DNA of 64,000 nucleotides from Phallus indusiatus (Eukaryota; Basidiomycota; Agaricomycetes; Phallales; Phallaceae), in assembly GCA_027605045.1 (NCBI GenBank), contig JAQFWX010000087.1, forward strand, positions 1 through 64,000. The letters are read 5' to 3'. Made by a program: the position numbers and the translations under genes. Numbering within the stretch: position 1 is the first letter of the stretch; the number at the start of each line of letters is the position of its first letter. Of the stretch, positions 1 to 9,754 are shown piece after piece. The notes under the pieces were generated by a model that worked only from the letters and a program-made list of their open reading frames with translations, was not told the DNA's origin and made no database searches.

Positions 1-239
1 AAACCTAAACCCTAAACCCTAAACCCTAAACCCTAAACCCTAAACCCTAAACCCTAAACCCTAAACCCTAAACCCTAAACCCTAAACCCTAAACCCTAAA
101 CCCTAAACCCTAAACCCTAAACCCTAAACCCTAAACCCTAAACCCTAAACCCTAAACCCTAAACCCTAAACCCTAAACCCTAAACCCTAAACCCTAAACC
201 CTAAACCCTAAACCCTAAACCCTAAACCCTAAACCCTAA
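1..239. repeat. telomeric repeat array (CCCTAAA)n
   Basis: About 34 near-perfect tandem copies of the 7-mer CCCTAAA run from the first base to 239, then change abruptly to subtelomeric sequence. The C-rich strand reads 5'->3' into the chromosome, as expected at a left chromosome end. One unit near the start (AAACCTAAA) lacks a C. The unit is seven bases (TTTAGGG on the G strand), not the six-base TTAGGG usual in fungi. Confidence 0.97.
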
Positions 240-1150
240 CAAACTATCCTAGCGGTTTTTCATCCCTCCACCAATTCCACTCACACCGGGTTTTGACCCT
301 CACCAATTTCCACTCACACCTGGTTTCTGTCCCTCCCCCAATTCCACTAGCACCTGGTTTTCAATCCTCCCCCAATTCCACTCACACCGGGTTTCATCCC
401 TTCCCCAATTCCACTCACTCCCAGTTTCTGTCCCTCTCCCAATTCCACTAGCACCCGGTTTTCAATCCTCCCCCAATTCCACTCCCATCACATTTTTGTC
501 CCTTCCCCAGCTTCATCCCTCCACCAATTCAACTCATACCAGGTTTTCGTCCCTTCCCCAATTCCACTCATACTGAACTTTTGACCTTCTGCCAATTCAA
601 CCCCCACCAGAATTTTGTCCTTCCACCAATTCCACTCACACTGTCATTCTGACCCTCCACCCCAAACTCACATCCACTTTTCATCCTCCACCAATTCCAA
701 ACTCCAACCATCATCCCATTTCAACCACCCAAATACAGTCCAGCATCAAAATACAACTCCACATCAACATCCAGATTAACACCCTCCACATCAATCAAAT
801 CCATCTAACTATTACCGTCTCCACTGCCCTTCTACAATCACACCAGATTCAAATATCAGATTCAACTTCTCAACTTTTCAAGATCCCAATCAGACCAAGC
901 CCCAAATCCAGATTGAAATATAACACCAACACATCAGACCGTCACCAAAACTCCAGATTTGAACTAAAATACAACCACAATTGTTACAAGTACAACATTG
1001 TCTCGATCAAATACTGAATGCCGTCTCAGATCCCCAAGTGACCTACACATCCTTCTACAGGGAAAACCAGAAGTCCAGAAATACTAGAACTGTAGAACCG
1101 TAAATCAAAACGTAAAAACATGTCAAGTGAAAACCAGCAAGGAACTAGAA
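240..1150. repeat. telomere-adjacent C/T-rich imperfect repeat block (copy A1)
   Basis: Directly beside the telomere lies a pyrimidine-rich stretch made of loosely repeated 40-50 bp units around CCCAATTCCACTCACACC followed by TTTTCATCCCTC or TTTCTGTCCCTC. From about 700 the sequence becomes A/C-rich and is matched almost colinearly at 11,280-11,440 and 12,240-12,400. No coding signal is seen; open frames here are a by-product of biased composition. It is the first part of the large subtelomeric direct duplication. Confidence 0.8.
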
Positions 1151-1450
1151 GTCAGAGTTTGCGTAAAACAGTTCTATCCACCTCAATTCTCTTTCAAACT
1201 TATCCAAACAAAAAACATACTAAATAAAATAATTCTCTCTGCAAATCCTATTAGACAAATCTCCCTATTTACACCCTTTCATACAAAATCAGAAATAACT
1301 AAACTTTGCGTAAAACAATTCTAGAGAGCTCATTTCTCCTTCAAATTGTACCAGAGAAAAACATACTAAATAAATTTATTTTATCTACAAACAGTACTAA
1401 ATCTTCATCAGCCCCTAATCAGCTAGTATTCATTAGAAGTTCCAAAACAA
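1150..1450. repeat. ~168-bp GTTTGCGTAAAACAG repeat, two tandem units
   Basis: Two adjacent copies of a repeat that begins with (A)GTTTGCGTAAAACAG and contains CTCAATTCTCCTTCAA, then AAAACGTACTAAATAAA and finally CAGAAATAACTAAA. The same repeat occurs at least 20 times between 1 and 19 kb, mostly as short tandem runs with a period of about 165-170 bp. No protein-coding signal is evident. Confidence 0.8.
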
Positions 1451-1828
1451 AGTTCCAAAACAAAGTTCGCATTACAAGACCGAAATCACAACCAACTCAA
1501 TTTCAAGTCCCAGTCTGAAATACAAGATAGCTTACACAACCCGAGACAAGCTACCAAAACAGAATTCAAGACTCCCATCTTGTGCATATATCCAGTCATA
1601 ACAAGACAAGTCCCTTACCAAAACCGAGACTTGAATCAGAGTTGAAATATTTACAAGTCAAAAAGAAATACCAGCTCAATGTCAATCCAAAAGGACTGCC
1701 AAAAGTACCCAAGTATTACCATTCCCATCCCACTCGTCATGTCTTTGTCCATCCACCAGTTTCGACTCTCATTATTCCATCTCAACCTTCTCAGATTAAA
1801 CAGTCTGAACAATCTATGTCATCATCAC

Positions 1829-2223
1829 TGTCAGGGTACGTCTCTGGTCTACGGTCACTCTAGTATATTAGCGTAGTATAGTATAACCTACTTAGATGCC
1901 TACGCGCTCTACGTCGGTCATACGGTACCCGGTATACCGGTCCGTATTTATCCCTCGCGTATTCTTCCGAACTCTCCCGTTTCTCCGTTCGCTCCATTCT
2001 GCCCTATCTCCCTCTTTCTCTACGTCATCCGTATTGTCCTCGGCTACCGTCCTTCCTATTGGTAGATAATGCACCTGATAGCTATTGGTTAGAGATAGCG
2101 TAATCATGTATATATACAACTGTGCGCGCATGAGTAGTTCCTTGTGCTATTATAGACTGGGTTACTGGGTTATAGTAGCAGTCTGATCCTTAAGTCTAAT
2201 CGCTGAACGATCGTGCCCTAACA
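1829..2223 (+). mobile_element. solo LTR (395 bp) with 5-bp target duplication
   Basis: The element begins TGTCAGGG and ends CCCTAACA, so it has TG...CA ends inside a short inverted repeat. It is flanked on both sides by the direct repeat ATCAC (1,824-1,828 and 2,224-2,228). The same flanking sequence without the element, and with ATCAC only once, is present at 12,934-12,938. A copy of identical length (395 bp) lies at 28,455-28,849. No internal retrotransposon sequence remains, so this is a solo LTR left by recombination. Confidence 0.93.
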
Positions 2224-2765
2224 ATCACCGGTTGTTGCACAAGCTCAAGCACCAGTCCCAGCTTTACCACAACCAGCCAAACAATACCAAATCACTTATC
2301 ACATAGCATATACTCACCCGTAACAAAAAATGCCCCAATACCAGTTAGTGCCTCACTGGAGAGTCACTTATAAGTTAAAATCCATACAATCAACACCTTC
2401 TACGGGAGCGGTAAAATCAGAACATTAGAATAAAACAGGATTCAAGCTAGAGTCCCATCACACCCATAACAGAAGACTGAAATCAAAATACAAGTTCCAG
2501 TTCCAGTTATTCAATCCAGAAGTAAATATTTCAAGAGTCCCACCTTATACATCCATCGTGCATATACTTACCCGTAATACAAGTTAAAAATTACCAAATC
2601 CAAGACTCGGAACTCGTAGCAATAATATATATTTAGAGTCCGCATTGAAATTCAAGTTATGTCCAGCTCACATTCATTTATCACATAGCATATACTTACC
2701 CGTAACCCCCGACTCGAGTTACTTCAAAACTCACCGTTAACAAAAGATTGCAAATATTTCTACTC
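2224..2765. repeat. subtelomeric duplicated segment with GCATATACTCACCC motifs
   Basis: This stretch is matched at 12,934-13,500 with a few percent divergence and small indels. It contains repeated short motifs such as CACATAGCATATACTCACCC (near 2,300, 2,560 and 2,690). No gene is seen. Confidence 0.7.
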
Positions 2766-3860
2766 AGAGTTTGCGTAAAACAGATCTAACCAGCTCAATT
2801 CTCTTTCAAGCTTCTCCAAATAAAAAACGTACTAAATCAAATAATTCTCTCTACAAATCATATTAGACGTACGTGAATATCTGATCAGTCAAATCTCCCT
2901 AAACCCAACCTTTCATACAAAATCAGAAATAACTAAACTTTGCGTAAAATGGTCCTACACAGCTCAATTCTCCTTCAAATTTCTCCACAAACCGTATTAG
3001 AACTACGTGAATATCTGATCAGTCAAATCTTCCTATTACTAGCATTTCATATACAATTGGAAATAACTAAAGTTTGCGTAAAACAGTTCTATCCACCTCA
3101 ATTCTCCTTCAGATTTCTCCAAACAAAACACGTATTGAATAAAATAATTTTCTTCACAATCCATATTAGGAGTACCTGAATATCTGATCAGTCATATCTT
3201 CCCATTACCACCGTTTCATACACAATTGGAAATAACTAAACTTTGCGTAAAATAGATCTACACAGCTCAATTCTCCTTCAAGCTCCTTTAAAAAAAAAAC
3301 GTACTCCATCATTTAATATTCCTCACAAACTATATTAAGAGTATGTAACCGTTTCATTGGTTCAATCTCGTTATTAGAATAGTGGAATTCAAAATTGAGA
3401 ATAACTCAAGTCAGAGTGCCACAGATATACAGAGATCGATTCTGCTTCAAATTGTACCAAAAAAAAACATACTAGATCGTTTATTTATATCTACAGGATT
3501 GCAAATATTTCCGGTCAGAAAAAACTCCCTAAGTATGAGATCGAGCGAAATATATTACAAGACCGAAATACAAGTTTGCGTAAAACAGTTTTATCCACCT
3601 CAATTTTCTTTCAATCTTCTCCAAACAAAAATCGTACTAAATAAAATAATTCTCTCTACAATTCCTATTAAAAGTACATTAATATCTGATCAGTCAAATC
3701 TCCCTATTACCAGCCTTTCATTCAAAATCAGAAATAACCAAAGTTTGCGTAAAACAGTTCTACACAGCTCATTTCTCCTTCAAATTGTACCAGAAAAAAA
3801 CGTACTAAATCAATTTATTTTATCTACAAACAGTACTAAATCTTCATCAGCCCCTAATCA
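2765..3860. repeat. cluster of ~168-bp GTTTGCGTAAAACAG repeats
   Basis: At least six degenerate units follow each other, with the TTTGCGTAAAA motif near 2,771, 2,939, 3,075, 3,242, 3,577 and 3,750. Each unit carries the CTCAATTCTCCTTCAA and AAACGTACTAAAT segments and the ATCTGATCAGTCAAATCT segment. Open frames in this interval run through several repeat units and share no codon pattern, so I regard them as non-coding. Confidence 0.8.
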
Positions 3861-4671
3861 GCTAGAAGACGCGGTATAGCATAAATTCATACAGTGTCAT
3901 TCAAACTGCACTTAAAGCATCCATCAAAATTACCCTTATTTTCCCTGCCCTAAAATTATTAAAAATAACTAATAGATATAACAAATAACACTACAAATTT
4001 TTATACTATATTTCTACAACAGTTCTCACAGTACAAAGTACTATCTCCTCCAAATCAGTCTCTCCTCAAAGTAGCATGTAAATACCAATATCATTCTACA
4101 GAGCCCAATTCTTCTCGGAATAAAGTTCTAAAACAAGACGTACTAAATCAATTTTTTTTCTCTACAATTCTTATTAAGCATGTCTCACTAGTTTATTATG
4201 CAAACGCTCGTTTCCGAGTGTTATATACCTAAGCTACATCCATTCACTTAAATAAAACATGTTCCAAAAATTCCCTGACATAGGTATATGCGGGGTCAAA
4301 AAATAGAGAAAAAAATCCATTCTACCCATGTTTTTTTCTTGTAATTCCGTTAAGAACTGAGCATTCTAGAGTAAAAACAATATTGCACAAACTCACTGTA
4401 CTGACACTCACCCACAGGAAGTTCCCCGAGTTCCCCGAGGCAACAAGCACCCATAAGGTTATTTGTAGACATTCTAAAAATAGCGAACCCATCTTTTTCG
4501 GTTTTTGATTTGGCCGAGTTTTCGGGTCTCTAGAGCCAAAACAAAAAATTTGCACAAATGCCTCGAAAATTCACTGTAGTTTTGGCTCTACAGACCTGAA
4601 TTCTTCACCAAATTGAAAAAGAAAAAAACGTAGTAAATATTTTTTAAATCTCTATCAACGGCGTTATACGT

Positions 4672-4696
4672 CGGGCGCTTATCTGATAAGCGCCCG
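4672..4696. other. perfect 12-bp-arm palindrome (copy 1)
   Basis: Arms CGGGCGCTTATC and GATAAGCGCCCG surround a single T. The same palindrome is present at 7,929-7,953 and, in inverted context, at 27,077-27,101 with identical arms. It is followed by a CG-alternating stretch (GTGCGCGCGC). Confidence 0.95.
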
Positions 4697-4888
4697 TGCG
4701 CGCGCAATCTTTCCTGTGTTGTACAGCTAGCTGAGTTCGAATTCAACTCTCTCACCACTCTGCCTTCCCCCACCATCCTCCCCTTCCCCATCCACCCAAA
4801 TCTCCCTCATATTTTCGCTTTTTTTCATTTATTCTACCTCTCCTCCATTCCATCCACCTATTCTACAGCGTTTTGGAGGGTTTTCTGT

Positions 4889-5226
4889 GCCGGATGGGTC
4901 AGATAAAGGCAAGGTTTGGATCAGTGTCATCCAGGTGAGTAGCGTTCCGGTTTTTCGTTCTTTTTTCCGTTTTTTTCTGATTTCCTGTCATCTTCCTAGG
5001 TATGTCATGCTCTCTGGAGCTGGGGACATTTCCCCTCGTCTTTTGGCAGCCTGCGGACCGGTGCACAACTTCATCATCAGCGCAACGTCCCGTTGCCGTT
5101 CATCAGGCCGCCGCTCTGAAGATCTTGAAGTGCACCGTCCCGCTCGTTGTCATCGGACAACATCTTGGTTTGAGGGCTACGTGGCCTTTGCCGGGATTAT
5201 CACCACATGACTTATGTCATGATTAA
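4889..5226 (+). CDS. possible small spliced ORF in composite element (copy 1)
   Basis: A leader ending ...GTGTCATCCAG is followed by a good intron (GTGAGT at 4,935 to CCTAG at 4,999, 65 bp). Downstream an ORF starting at ATG 5,002 gives 74 aa with no recognised domain. Copy 2 at 8,143-8,477 has the same intron signals and a 72-aa ORF in the same frame. Between the two copies about half of the coding differences in that frame are synonymous, more than expected for neutral drift, but the numbers are very small. In this copy the leader reads GTG where copy 2 has ATG. The feature could equally be a non-coding transcript or promoter debris. Confidence 0.25.
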
Positions 5227-5299
5227 TTCTTTGCGTCCAGTCGATTAAGAACGACCGTTGATGCTCCCTTCGGGGATGTAGGTGTTTTTTTACTCTCTT

Positions 5300-5810
5300 T
5301 AATATAACGGTATACCGTTGTTATGACGGTACACTGTTATTATGACGGTGTACCGTTATATTGACGGTATACTGTTATGTTGACGCTACGCTGTCCGTTC
5401 AACGCTACGCTGCCCATGCAACGTTATGCTGCCCGTACAACGTTACGCTGTCCGTGCAACGTTATGCTGTCTGTGCAACGTTACGCTGCCCGTGTAAACA
5501 TTACGCTGCCCGCGCAACGCTACACTGCCCGCGCAACGCTACACTGCCCGTACAACGCTACACTGCCCGTACAACGCTACGCTGTCTGTGCAATGTTACA
5601 CTGCCAGTATACTGTTATGCTGTCAGTGCAGTGTTATACAGTCCGTGCAATGTTACGCTGTCCGTACAATGTTACGCGGCCAGGGTACCCTTACACCGTC
5701 AGTGTACCAGTATGCTGTCGGTGCAGTGTTACGCTGCCAGTGTACCATTACGCTGCCACTACCAGTATACCATTACGCTCTCAGCGTACCGCTTTACAAG
5801 TATTTACTAT
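5300..5810. repeat. 19-bp minisatellite (TTACGCTGTCCGTGCAACG), copy 1
   Basis: It starts with degenerate GACGGTATACTGTTAT units, including a perfect palindrome AACGGTATACCGTT at 5,306-5,319, and becomes a run of about 20 units of 19-20 bp related to TTACGCTGTCCGTGCAACG. Long frames read through it in all three phases because 19 is not a multiple of three. Related arrays are at 8,595-9,150 (same orientation) and 25,970-26,455 (reversed). Confidence 0.88.
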
Positions 5811-5904
5811 ATGTATATTAACTAACATAATAAAAGTTATTATATTATTTAAACAAATACATTGAAATATACAAAAATAAAATGAACACGAACGTGCAGT
5901 AACA

Positions 5905-6130
5905 CTAAGCGGAGAGTGATGCTAAGCGGAAAGCACTCTAAGCGGAGAGCACTCCAACTCACCACGGAGACTCTCACTAAGCGGAGAGGGTAGTTAAGCG
6001 GAGAGGGCAGTTAAGCGGGGAGGTATCCCAAGCGGAGAGTAGAGAGTGCTTACCGGAGAGACTCTCCTTGATCAAATGCTAAGCGGAGAGCCTGTTAAGC
6101 GGAGAGACTACTACAAATACATTAAATATA
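5905..6130 (+). repeat. array of CTAAGCGGAGAG units, copy 1
   Basis: About a dozen copies of (C/T)TAAGCGGAGAG, irregularly spaced by 8-25 bp. The last unit of the module is converted into the hairpin at 6,247-6,265. The same array occurs at 9,230-9,480 and 27,695-28,200. Confidence 0.88.
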
Positions 6131-6246
6131 CTAACCGGAGAGGTAGAGTCACCCGAGCGATCAAATTTCGATAGACCGGAGCAATCAAAATGATGAACGC
6201 TGGTACTGAATGGGCCAGGGACAGAACTGAATAGATCAGCCCACTT

Positions 6247-6304
6247 AAGCGGAGACTCTCCGCTTGCAATACCGGAGGGTCCGGTAGCTCATTCATTAGA
6301 GTAG
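6247..6304 (+). other. terminal double hairpin of composite element, copy 1
   Basis: The first hairpin is AAGCGGAGA-C-TCTCCGCTT (6,247-6,265, nine pairs). The second is ACCGGA-GGG-TCCGGT (6,271-6,285, six pairs). In copies 2 and 3 the second stem is CTTGGA/TCCAAG, so the stem sequence changed at several positions while pairing was kept. The module ends at TTAGAGTAG. Confidence 0.85.
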
Positions 6305-6507
6305 TGTTGTGTGTGCGAGTATCATGCTGGTATTGTGCGAGTGTACAATTGTGTCCAGGACACAATTGTGTGCCCTCACTGTATCACGAGGGTTTATCAC
6401 ACCTTACACACTTCCAGTCTGTCTAATCCACACCCTGTCCACACCCTGCCCCCATATACAATCGAAACCCTACGAAACCCTACCGAAAGATTTTGCAGAG
6501 CCTATAA
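6305..6507. other. unassigned stretch between composite copy 1 and LTR fragment
   Basis: A short stretch with a local palindrome around GTGTCCAGGACACAATTGTGT and the small repeat CGAAACCCTA. I see no gene and no match elsewhere in the window. Confidence 0.5.
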
Positions 6508-6578
6508 CCCACCTCGCTAACCGAAGTACTTTCCCAGGATTCAACTTTATAGGGTATAAGAGGATTATAATCATAGTA
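6508..6578. repeat. 71-bp block identical to 15,853-15,923
   Basis: A 71-base block starting CCCACCTCGCTAACCGAAG is identical to 15,853-15,923, although the sequences on both sides differ. Here it abuts a truncated LTR. At the other site it ends at the BAH/PHD-like fragment. Confidence 0.9.
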
Positions 6579-6826
6579 GGTGCATTATCTGCCAATAGGA
6601 AGAGTCGGCAGTCGAGGGCATACGGATGACATAGAGAAAGAGGGAGATGTGACAGAAAGAAGCGAACGGAGAAACGGAAGATGTTCGGAAGAATACGCGA
6701 GGGGTGAACACGGACCGGTATACCGGGTACCGTATGACCGACATAGAGCGCGTAGGCATCTAAGTAGGTTATACTATACTACGCTAATATACTAGAATGA
6801 CCGTTAACCTGAGACGTACCCTGACA
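6577..6826 (-). mobile_element. truncated LTR, reverse orientation
   Basis: The reverse complement matches the 395-bp LTR at 1,829-2,223 from its TGTCAGGG end (at 6,826 here) for about 250 bp. It breaks off within the segment corresponding to GATAATGCACCT. There is no second end and no target duplication, so this is a broken copy at the junction of the two composite elements. Confidence 0.85.
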
Positions 6827-7928
6827 AATATATTACAAGACCAAAATACAAGTTTGCGTAAAACAGATCTATCCACCTCAATTCTCTTTCAATCTTCTCC
6901 AAACAAAAATCGTACTAAATAAAATAATTCTCTCTACGAATCCTATTAGAAGTACATCAATATCTGATCAGTCAAATCTCCCTATTACCAGGCTATCGTA
7001 TAAAATCAGAAATAATTAAAGTTTGCGTAAAACAGTTCTACAGAGTTCATTTCTCCTTCAAATTGTACCAGAAAAAAAACGTACTAAATCAATTTATTTT
7101 ATCTACAAACCGTACTAAATTTTCATCAGCGCCTAATCAGGTAGAAGTCGCGGTATAGCATAAATTGATACAGTATCATTCAAACTGCATTTAATGCATC
7201 TATCAAAATTACCCTTATTTTCCCTGGGATAAAATTATTAAAAATAACTAATAAATATAACAAATAACACTACAAATTTTTATACTATATTTCTACAAGA
7301 GTTATCACAGTACAGAGTACTATCTCCTCAAAGTAGCATGTAAATACCGATATCATTCTACAGAGTCCAATTCTCCGCGGAATAAAAATCTAAAACCCGA
7401 CGTACTAAATCAATTTTTTTCTACAATTCTTATTAAACATGCCTGACTAGTTTCTCATGCAAACACTCAGAAACGAGTGTTATATACTTAAGCTGCATCC
7501 ATTCACTTAAAACATGTTCTAAAAATTCGCTGACATAAGTATATGCTGGCTCAGAAAATAGAGAAAAAAAATCCATTCTACCCATCTTTTTTTTCGTGTG
7601 ATTCCGTGGAGAATTGAGTGTTCTAGAGCAAAAACAATATTGCACAAACTTGCTGTACTAAGTCTCACCAACAGGAAGATGCCCGAGTTGCCCGAGGCAA
7701 CAAGCACCCATAAGGTTATTTGTAGACATTCTAAAAATAGCGAACCCATCTTTTTCGGTTTTTGATTTGGCCGAGTTTTCGGTCTCTAGAGCCAAAACAA
7801 AAAATTTGCACAAATGCCTCGAAAATTCACTGTAGTTTTGGCTCTACAGACCTGAATTCTTCACCAAATTGAAAAAGAAAAAAAACGTAGTAAATATTTT
7901 TTAAATCTCTATCAACGGCGTTATACGT

Positions 7929-7953
7929 CGGGCGCTTATCTGATAAGCGCCCG
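7929..7953. other. perfect 12-bp-arm palindrome (copy 2)
   Basis: Same arms CGGGCGCTTATC and GATAAGCGCCCG around a single T as at 4,672-4,696, and followed by the same GTGCGCGCGC. Confidence 0.95.
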
Positions 7954-8142
7954 TGCGCGCGCAATCTTTCCTGTGTTGTACAGCTGGCTGAGTTCGAATT
8001 CAACTCTCTCACCACTCTGCCTTCCCCCACCATCCTCCCCTCCCCCATCCACCCAAATCTCCCTCATAATTTCGCTTTTTTCATTGATTCTACTCCTCCT
8101 CTATTCCATCCATCATTTCTACAGGGTTTTGGAGTGCTTTTG

Positions 8143-8477
8143 ATGCCGGATGGGTCAGATGAAGGCAAGGTTTGGATCAGTGTCATCCAGGTGAGTAGCG
8201 TTCCGGTTTTTCGTTCTTTTTTCTGTTTTTTTCCTGATTTCTTGTCATCTTCCTAGGTATGTCTTGCTCTCCGGAGCTGGGGATGTTCCCCCTTGTCTTT
8301 TGGCAGCGTGTGGACCGGTGCACAACTTCATCATCAGCGCAACGTCCCGTTGCCGTTCATCAGGCCGCCGCTCTGAAGATCTTGAAGTGCACGGTCCCAC
8401 TCGTTGTCATCGGACAACATCTTGGTTTGAGGGCCACGGGGCCTTTGCCGGGATTATCACCACATGACAACGCATGA
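8143..8477 (+). CDS. possible small spliced ORF in composite element (copy 2)
   Basis: Here the leader has an ATG (8,143) giving MPDGSDEGKVWISVIQ up to a GTGAGT donor at 8,191; the acceptor CCTAG ends at 8,256. If the leader frame is kept through splicing, the product is about 55 aa. Alternatively an ATG at 8,259 opens a 72-aa frame that matches the 74-aa frame of copy 1. No domain is recognised in either frame. Reality as a protein is doubtful. Confidence 0.25.
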
Positions 8478-8594
8478 CGTTGTCATGTTTTATTATTGCG
8501 TCCAGTCGATTCGCGGTTAAACTCGCAAGAGTACCACGTCTAACGACCGTTGATGCTCCCTTCGGGGATGTAGGTCTTTTTTTCTTTCTTTTAT

Positions 8595-9150
8595 ATAACG
8601 GTATACCGTTGTTATGACGGTACACTGTTATTATGACGGTGACCGTTATATTGACGGTATACTGTTATGTTGACGTTACGCTGTCCGTGCAACATTACGC
8701 TGTCCGTGCAACATTACGCTGCCTGTACAACGTTACGCTGCCCGTCCCGTACAACGTTACGCTGCCCGTACAACGTTAAGCTGTCTGTGCAATGTTACGC
8801 TGTGCGTACAACGTTACACTGCCAGTATACTGTTACGCTGTCAGTGCAGTGTTATGCTGTCAGTGCAGCATTATGCTGTCGGTGTAATGTTATGCGGCCA
8901 GTGTACTGTTATACCGTCAGTATACCAGTACACTGCCGGTGTAGCATTACACTATCCGTATAACGTTACACTGTCTGTACGCTGTCTGTATATCTTTATG
9001 CAGCCAGTGTACTGTTATACTGTCAGCGTACCAGTACCCTGTCAGTGCAACATTACACTGTCCATGTACTGTTATGCTGCCAGTGTACCATTATGCTGCT
9101 GCTACCGGTATACCATTACGCTCTCAGTGTACCGCTATACAAGTATTTAC
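8595..9150. repeat. 19-bp minisatellite, copy 2
   Basis: Same family as 5,300-5,810: units of 19-20 bp like TTACGCTGTCCGTGCAACA, preceded by the palindromic AACGGTATACCGTT. Units toward the end degenerate to TTATACTGTCAGCGTACCAG types. Confidence 0.87.
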
Positions 9151-9229
9151 CACATGTAATATAAGTTACTATATTTATTTAAATAAATATATTGAAATAT
9201 ACAAAGTAAAATAAACGCGGAGGACCAGT

Positions 9230-9480
9230 AACACTAAGCGGAGAGTGATACTAAGCGGAGAGCACTCTAAGCGGAGAGCACTCTAAGCGGAGAGCACTCC
9301 AACTCACCGCAGAGACTCTCCCTAAGCGGAGAGGGCAATTAAGCGGAGAGGGTAGTTAAGCGGGGAGGTATGCCAAGGGGAGAGTAGAGAGTACTTACCG
9401 GAGAGACTTTCCTTGATCAAATGCTAAGCGGAGAGCCTGTTAAGCGGAGAGACTACTACAAATAGATTAAATATACTAAC
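9230..9480 (+). repeat. array of CTAAGCGGAGAG units, copy 2
   Basis: About a dozen CTAAGCGGAGAG units spaced as in copy 1. One unit reads CCAAGGGGAGAG. Confidence 0.88.
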
Positions 9481-9591
9481 CGGAGAGGTAGAGTCACCCG
9501 AGCGATCAAATTTCAATAGACTGGAGCGATCAAAATGATGAACACTGGTACTGAATGGGCCAGGGACGGAACTGAATTGATCAGCCCACTT

Positions 9592-9649
9592 AAGCGGAGA
9601 CTCTCCGCTTGCAATCTTGGAGGGTCCAAGATTCGATTCATTAGAGTAG
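9592..9649 (+). other. terminal double hairpin of composite element, copy 2
   Basis: AAGCGGAGA-C-TCTCCGCTT (9,592-9,610) is followed by CTTGGA-GGG-TCCAAG (9,616-9,630), then ATTCGATTCATTAGAGTAG, where similarity between copies stops. Confidence 0.87.
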
Positions 9650-9754
9650 AATAATAATAGTAGTTTATTTTTCGACACACTACAACTCATTTTGGGCGCT
9701 TAATGGGCGCTTATTTAATTTAACAAGTGTTCACCAGAGCGAATGTCATCCAGT

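Larger units (their letters stand above)
3552..6304. repeat. composite subtelomeric element, copy 1 (direct duplicate of 6,830-9,649)
   Basis: A segment of about 2.75 kb found again at 6,830-9,649 in the same order and orientation. In order it holds: two ~168-bp repeats; an AT-rich stretch; a C/T-rich leader with a 25-bp palindrome; a short possibly spliced transcript region; a 19-bp minisatellite; an array of AAGCGGAGAG units; and two terminal hairpins. Copies 1 to 3 diverge immediately after the shared end TTAGAGTAG (6,304 here). Copy 3 (25.8-28.3 kb) has the same modules with the first part inverted. Confidence 0.85.
6830..9649. repeat. composite subtelomeric element, copy 2
   Basis: Direct duplicate of 3,552-6,304 with the same modules in the same order: two ~168-bp repeats (6,852 and 7,020), the AT-rich stretch, the palindrome at 7,929-7,953, the possible spliced transcript, the 19-bp minisatellite at 8,595-9,150, the AAGCGGAGAG array at 9,230-9,480 and the terminal hairpins at 9,592-9,630. 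It ends at the shared TTAGAGTAG. Confidence 0.85.

Noticed and set aside
3382..3879. 165-codon ORF
   Set aside because: Spans several diverged ~168-bp repeats that are elsewhere interrupted by stops.
4588..4791. Possible Pol III promoter or tRNA-derived SINE (TTCGAA-type B box near 4,735 and GGCAGAGTGG A-box-like string on the minus strand)
   Set aside because: The two boxes are only about a dozen bases apart, no tRNA fold can be drawn, and TTCGAA is palindromic and easily met by chance.
5361..5865. Long overlapping Cys/Arg-rich ORFs (and at 8,667-9,159 and 26,042-26,480)
   Set aside because: They read through a 19-bp minisatellite in every phase; no start context, exon partner or codon preference.
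5905..6130. CRISPR-like spaced repeats (AAGCGGAGAG)
   Set aside because: Spacers vary in length, are not unique and the genome is eukaryotic.
3552..6304. Helitron interpretation of the composite element
   Set aside because: It has a 3' hairpin, but the end is TTAGAGTAG rather than CTRR a short distance after the hairpin, and there is no conserved TC start.
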